Shown here piece after piece: positions 62,050 through 64,000 of a stretch of 64,000 nucleotides of DNA. Where the stretch lies: assembly GCA_948567375.1 (NCBI GenBank), contig OX419757.1, forward strand, positions 12,214,001 to 12,278,000. Direction: 5' to 3'. A program made the position numbers and the translations under genes. The notes below the pieces were generated by a model. It saw only the letters and a program-made list of their open reading frames with translations. It searched no databases and had not been told where the DNA came from. Origin of the DNA: Lunularia cruciata. Its lineage: Eukaryota > Streptophyta > Marchantiopsida > Lunulariales > Lunulariaceae. How positions within the stretch are numbered: position 1 is the first letter of the stretch; each line of letters starts with the position of its first letter.

Positions 62050-62668
62050 TCACATGTTACACCTTTGTCTTGCTATAGATTAAGATATCATCCAAGAACA
62101 TCACCACAAAACAATCCAATAGTCCATCCAACACCCAATGCATCTAATCCATGAAGACTGCTGGAGCATTCATGAGTCCGAAAGGCAGAACTCTCCACTC
62201 AAAATGCCCATACCTGGTGCAAAAGGTAATCTTTTGCATATCTTCTCTATCAATAGGAATTTTCCAATAGCCGCTACAAAGATCCAACTTGGAAAAGTAG
62301 CATGCTCCACTTAGTTGATCAAGCAAGTCACCAATCCGAGGCAAGAGATATGCATTCTTCACGGTTTGCTTATTGAGCCCACGATAATCAATACACAAAT
62401 GAAGTCCTCCATCCTTCTTTGGAACAAATAGTACTGGTGCTTCCCAAGGAGAGGTACTATGTTGTATGAAGTCCTTCTCCAACAACTTTGTAAGTGTTGT
62501 TTGCAACTCCTCCAACTCCTTTGGTGAGAGCCGATAGATCGGTCTACTCACTAAAGTACTCCCTGGCAATAGCTTGATCTTGAAGGGCATACCTCGATTG
62601 GAGGGTAATCCCTTTGGTAGATCATCCGGAAACACGTCCACAAACTCCTTAACTATCCGATCAACCAT
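62050..62668 (-). pseudogene. Ty3 reverse transcriptase
   Basis: 174 codons are open from [14 protein letters not shown] through [49 protein letters not shown] (motif A) and [15 protein letters not shown]. After a stop, MFLDDILIYSKT (about 62110-62075) supplies the catalytic Asp pair. In motif A the usual SGYHQI is SGYWKI. Confidence 0.88.
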
Positions 62669-62866
62669 TGCTTGATGAGGCTCTTGGCCCTCCGCAAATT
62701 GTTCTTGTGCAATCTACTTGATCCACATCGTGAATATAGACTTATCTTCCTCCAAAGCTTGGTATATGGCTGCTTTACTATCAAACTTCCCTTCTAGGGA
62801 TTCATCTCTCTTCCAAGCTTGCTCCTTGGTTGCCTTCTTGGCAAACTTCCCATCTTGGGACTCATT

Positions 62867-63358
62867 TCACTGCCAAGTTTGCTCTATGGCTACCTTCTCA
62901 ACAAACTTCCCATCTTGGGACTGATGATTCTTAGGTTTCTTACTCAGAGGTGCCAGACAACCTAATCGGAAATTCCTACCTTGGTGTTGTACTTGAATTT
63001 GGCGTCGGGTCCAATCAAATTGAACCTTATGATATTCAAGCCAAGGTAGACCCAGAATGATATCATAGTGTAGAGGTGCCACTACAAACCTCATACACTC
63101 CAAACACTCCTTCCCAATCTCAAAGGTAACAGGATGCAAGGTGTGGAATGCAAATCCCTTTCTACCATCCGCCATCATCAAACTACTTCTAATCACTGGC
63201 TTGATAGGAATACCCAATTTCTTTGCTACTTGCATAGACATGCAATTCTTTGAACTTCCATAATCAACCAAAATCCTACAACCCCGATTAGATATCGTAC
63301 CTTGCAATTGAAGCAAACTTGCATAGGTCGAGCTTTCAATCCCATTGGAACTAATCAA
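62867..63358 (-). pseudogene. Ty3 aspartic protease
   Basis: 163 open codons include RILVDYGSSKNCMS, matching DSGSSxNF with Ser replaced by Tyr (or Ser-to-Tyr through C-to-A), ADGRK near 63160, and DIILGLPWLEYHKVQFDW, the usual distal block. The Tyr in the active-site triplet probably abolishes function. Confidence 0.8.
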
Positions 63359-63387
63359 GCTTCCAATAGGCGGCTCAAAATCTCCTA

Positions 63388-64000
63388 CTAGGATTCTTTG
63401 TTTCCATGATCATTCCGCTCCACAACCTCTACCTGGGCAACTTGTTGAGGTTGTCCATTCTTGAGTGGACATTCAGCAATGCAATGCCCTAATTGGCAAC
63501 AATAAAAACACCCACCATTTTGTTGCAGTTTCTCTCTATCTGCCGTGCCAAGTGGTCTTTGTTGAATGACATCAATCTCCATTGGTGCTAGCTCCTCCAC
63601 TTGTGTGTAGTGTATTGGTAGGCTCTATGGAGGTTGAGGTCAAGGCCAAGTTGTTGCCACTAAGGAATCAAAATGTTCGGCCAACCACATGGCTTCCTCC
63701 AAGTGTTGTGGCTCTTGCATGGTTACCTCTAATTTGGTTCTCGCCTTCAAGCTCCTCACAAATCAATCTAGAGCTTCACCTTCCAATATATATGGAATTT
63801 GCATAATGGTGTTTTGGAATTGAGTGATGTAACTTCTTATAGAGCTAATCTGTTTCAACTTTGTCAACTTATCTCGTGCATCTTGTGTGGCATTTATAGC
63901 TTTGAACCGACTAATTATTGCACTCTTGAATTCTGCCTATATCAAGATTGGTGCAACCATTTGTCTTTCAGCTCGCTCCACTTGGAATCTCCGCCATAGC
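63388..64000 (-). pseudogene. Ty3 gag, C-terminal part with intact zinc knuckle
   Basis: Capsid-like YITQFQNTIMQIPYILEG, FVRSLKARTKLEVTM and EAMWLAEHFDSLVATTWP (about 63850-63645) precede an open frame (63600-63388) with MEIDVIQQRPLG and a CCHC knuckle CFYCCQLGHCIAEC. Stops separate the two parts. N-terminal gag and the 5' LTR lie beyond 64000. Confidence 0.8.

Larger units (their letters stand above)
59349..64000 (-). mobile_element. Ty3/gypsy chromovirus on the minus strand, younger, 5' end outside the window
   Basis: Read from the right: gag (64000-63600), zinc knuckle (63500), protease (63358-62867), RT (62668-62050), RNase H (61714-61265), integrase (61250-60650), post-integrase and chromodomain (60214-59790), polypurine tract (59762-59775) and 3' LTR (59758-59349). 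Open frames are longer than in other elements here, for example 174 codons of RT, yet frame breaks remain. Same family as 29158-30960. Confidence 0.9.

Overview
This 64 kb window is nuclear DNA of a streptophyte. The evidence is one intron-rich host gene with clear similarity to the plant TSET/TPLATE-complex subunit TWD40-1, set among layered Ty3/gypsy, Ty1/copia and non-LTR retrotransposon remnants. The mix of elements (a non-LTR family with a C-terminal zinc-ribbon/nuclease-like domain and a Ty3 element carrying a DNA methyltransferase) makes me think of a bryophyte, lycophyte, fern or charophyte rather than a flowering plant. That placement is inference.

Layout: 1-4105 is low-copy sequence with no confident gene. 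4106-5447 holds the 3' part of a fairly well preserved non-LTR element. 5800-6480 is a reverse-transcriptase remnant containing an 80-bp tandem duplication. About 6500-12770 is a decayed Ty3-type element with the unusual order protease, C5-DNA methyltransferase, RT, RNase H, integrase, PHD finger. 12.8-17.5 kb is gene-poor, with a CT microsatellite and an internal duplication. 17534-17698 is a large inverted repeat. 17.7-22.4 kb is gene-free and becomes very AT-rich. A solo LTR (22392-22974) precedes a chromovirus (23160-29157). Its 3' LTR is broken by the 5' part of a second Ty3 family (29158-30960), followed by a decayed copia element (31-33.6 kb).

The only convincing host gene is TWD40-1 on the minus strand. 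I could join 21 exons (CDS 48822 down to 35221, 4434 nt, 1477 codons plus stop) using GT-AG sites, with the reading frame kept throughout. Its longest introns carry a private repeat family with a small hairpin. Directly upstream of its promoter lies a 3.4 kb AT-rich, gene-free block flanked by inverted copies of a short module seen six times in the window.

53-57.5 kb is a second, much more decayed copy of the non-LTR element, itself cut by a solo LTR with a perfect target-site duplication and by two other insertions. 57.95-59.35 kb is the LTR and leader of another copy of the 23-kb chromovirus family. 59349-64000 is a younger Ty3 chromovirus on the minus strand, running off the window. Its LTR contains a perfect array of heat-shock-element units.

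All retroelement coding regions carry stops, frameshifts or lost catalytic residues, often explained by C-to-T or G-to-A change, as expected of long-methylated DNA. The points most worth following are the methyltransferase/PHD retrotransposon, the heat-shock-like LTR, the six-copy tail module and the intron-confined hairpin repeat.
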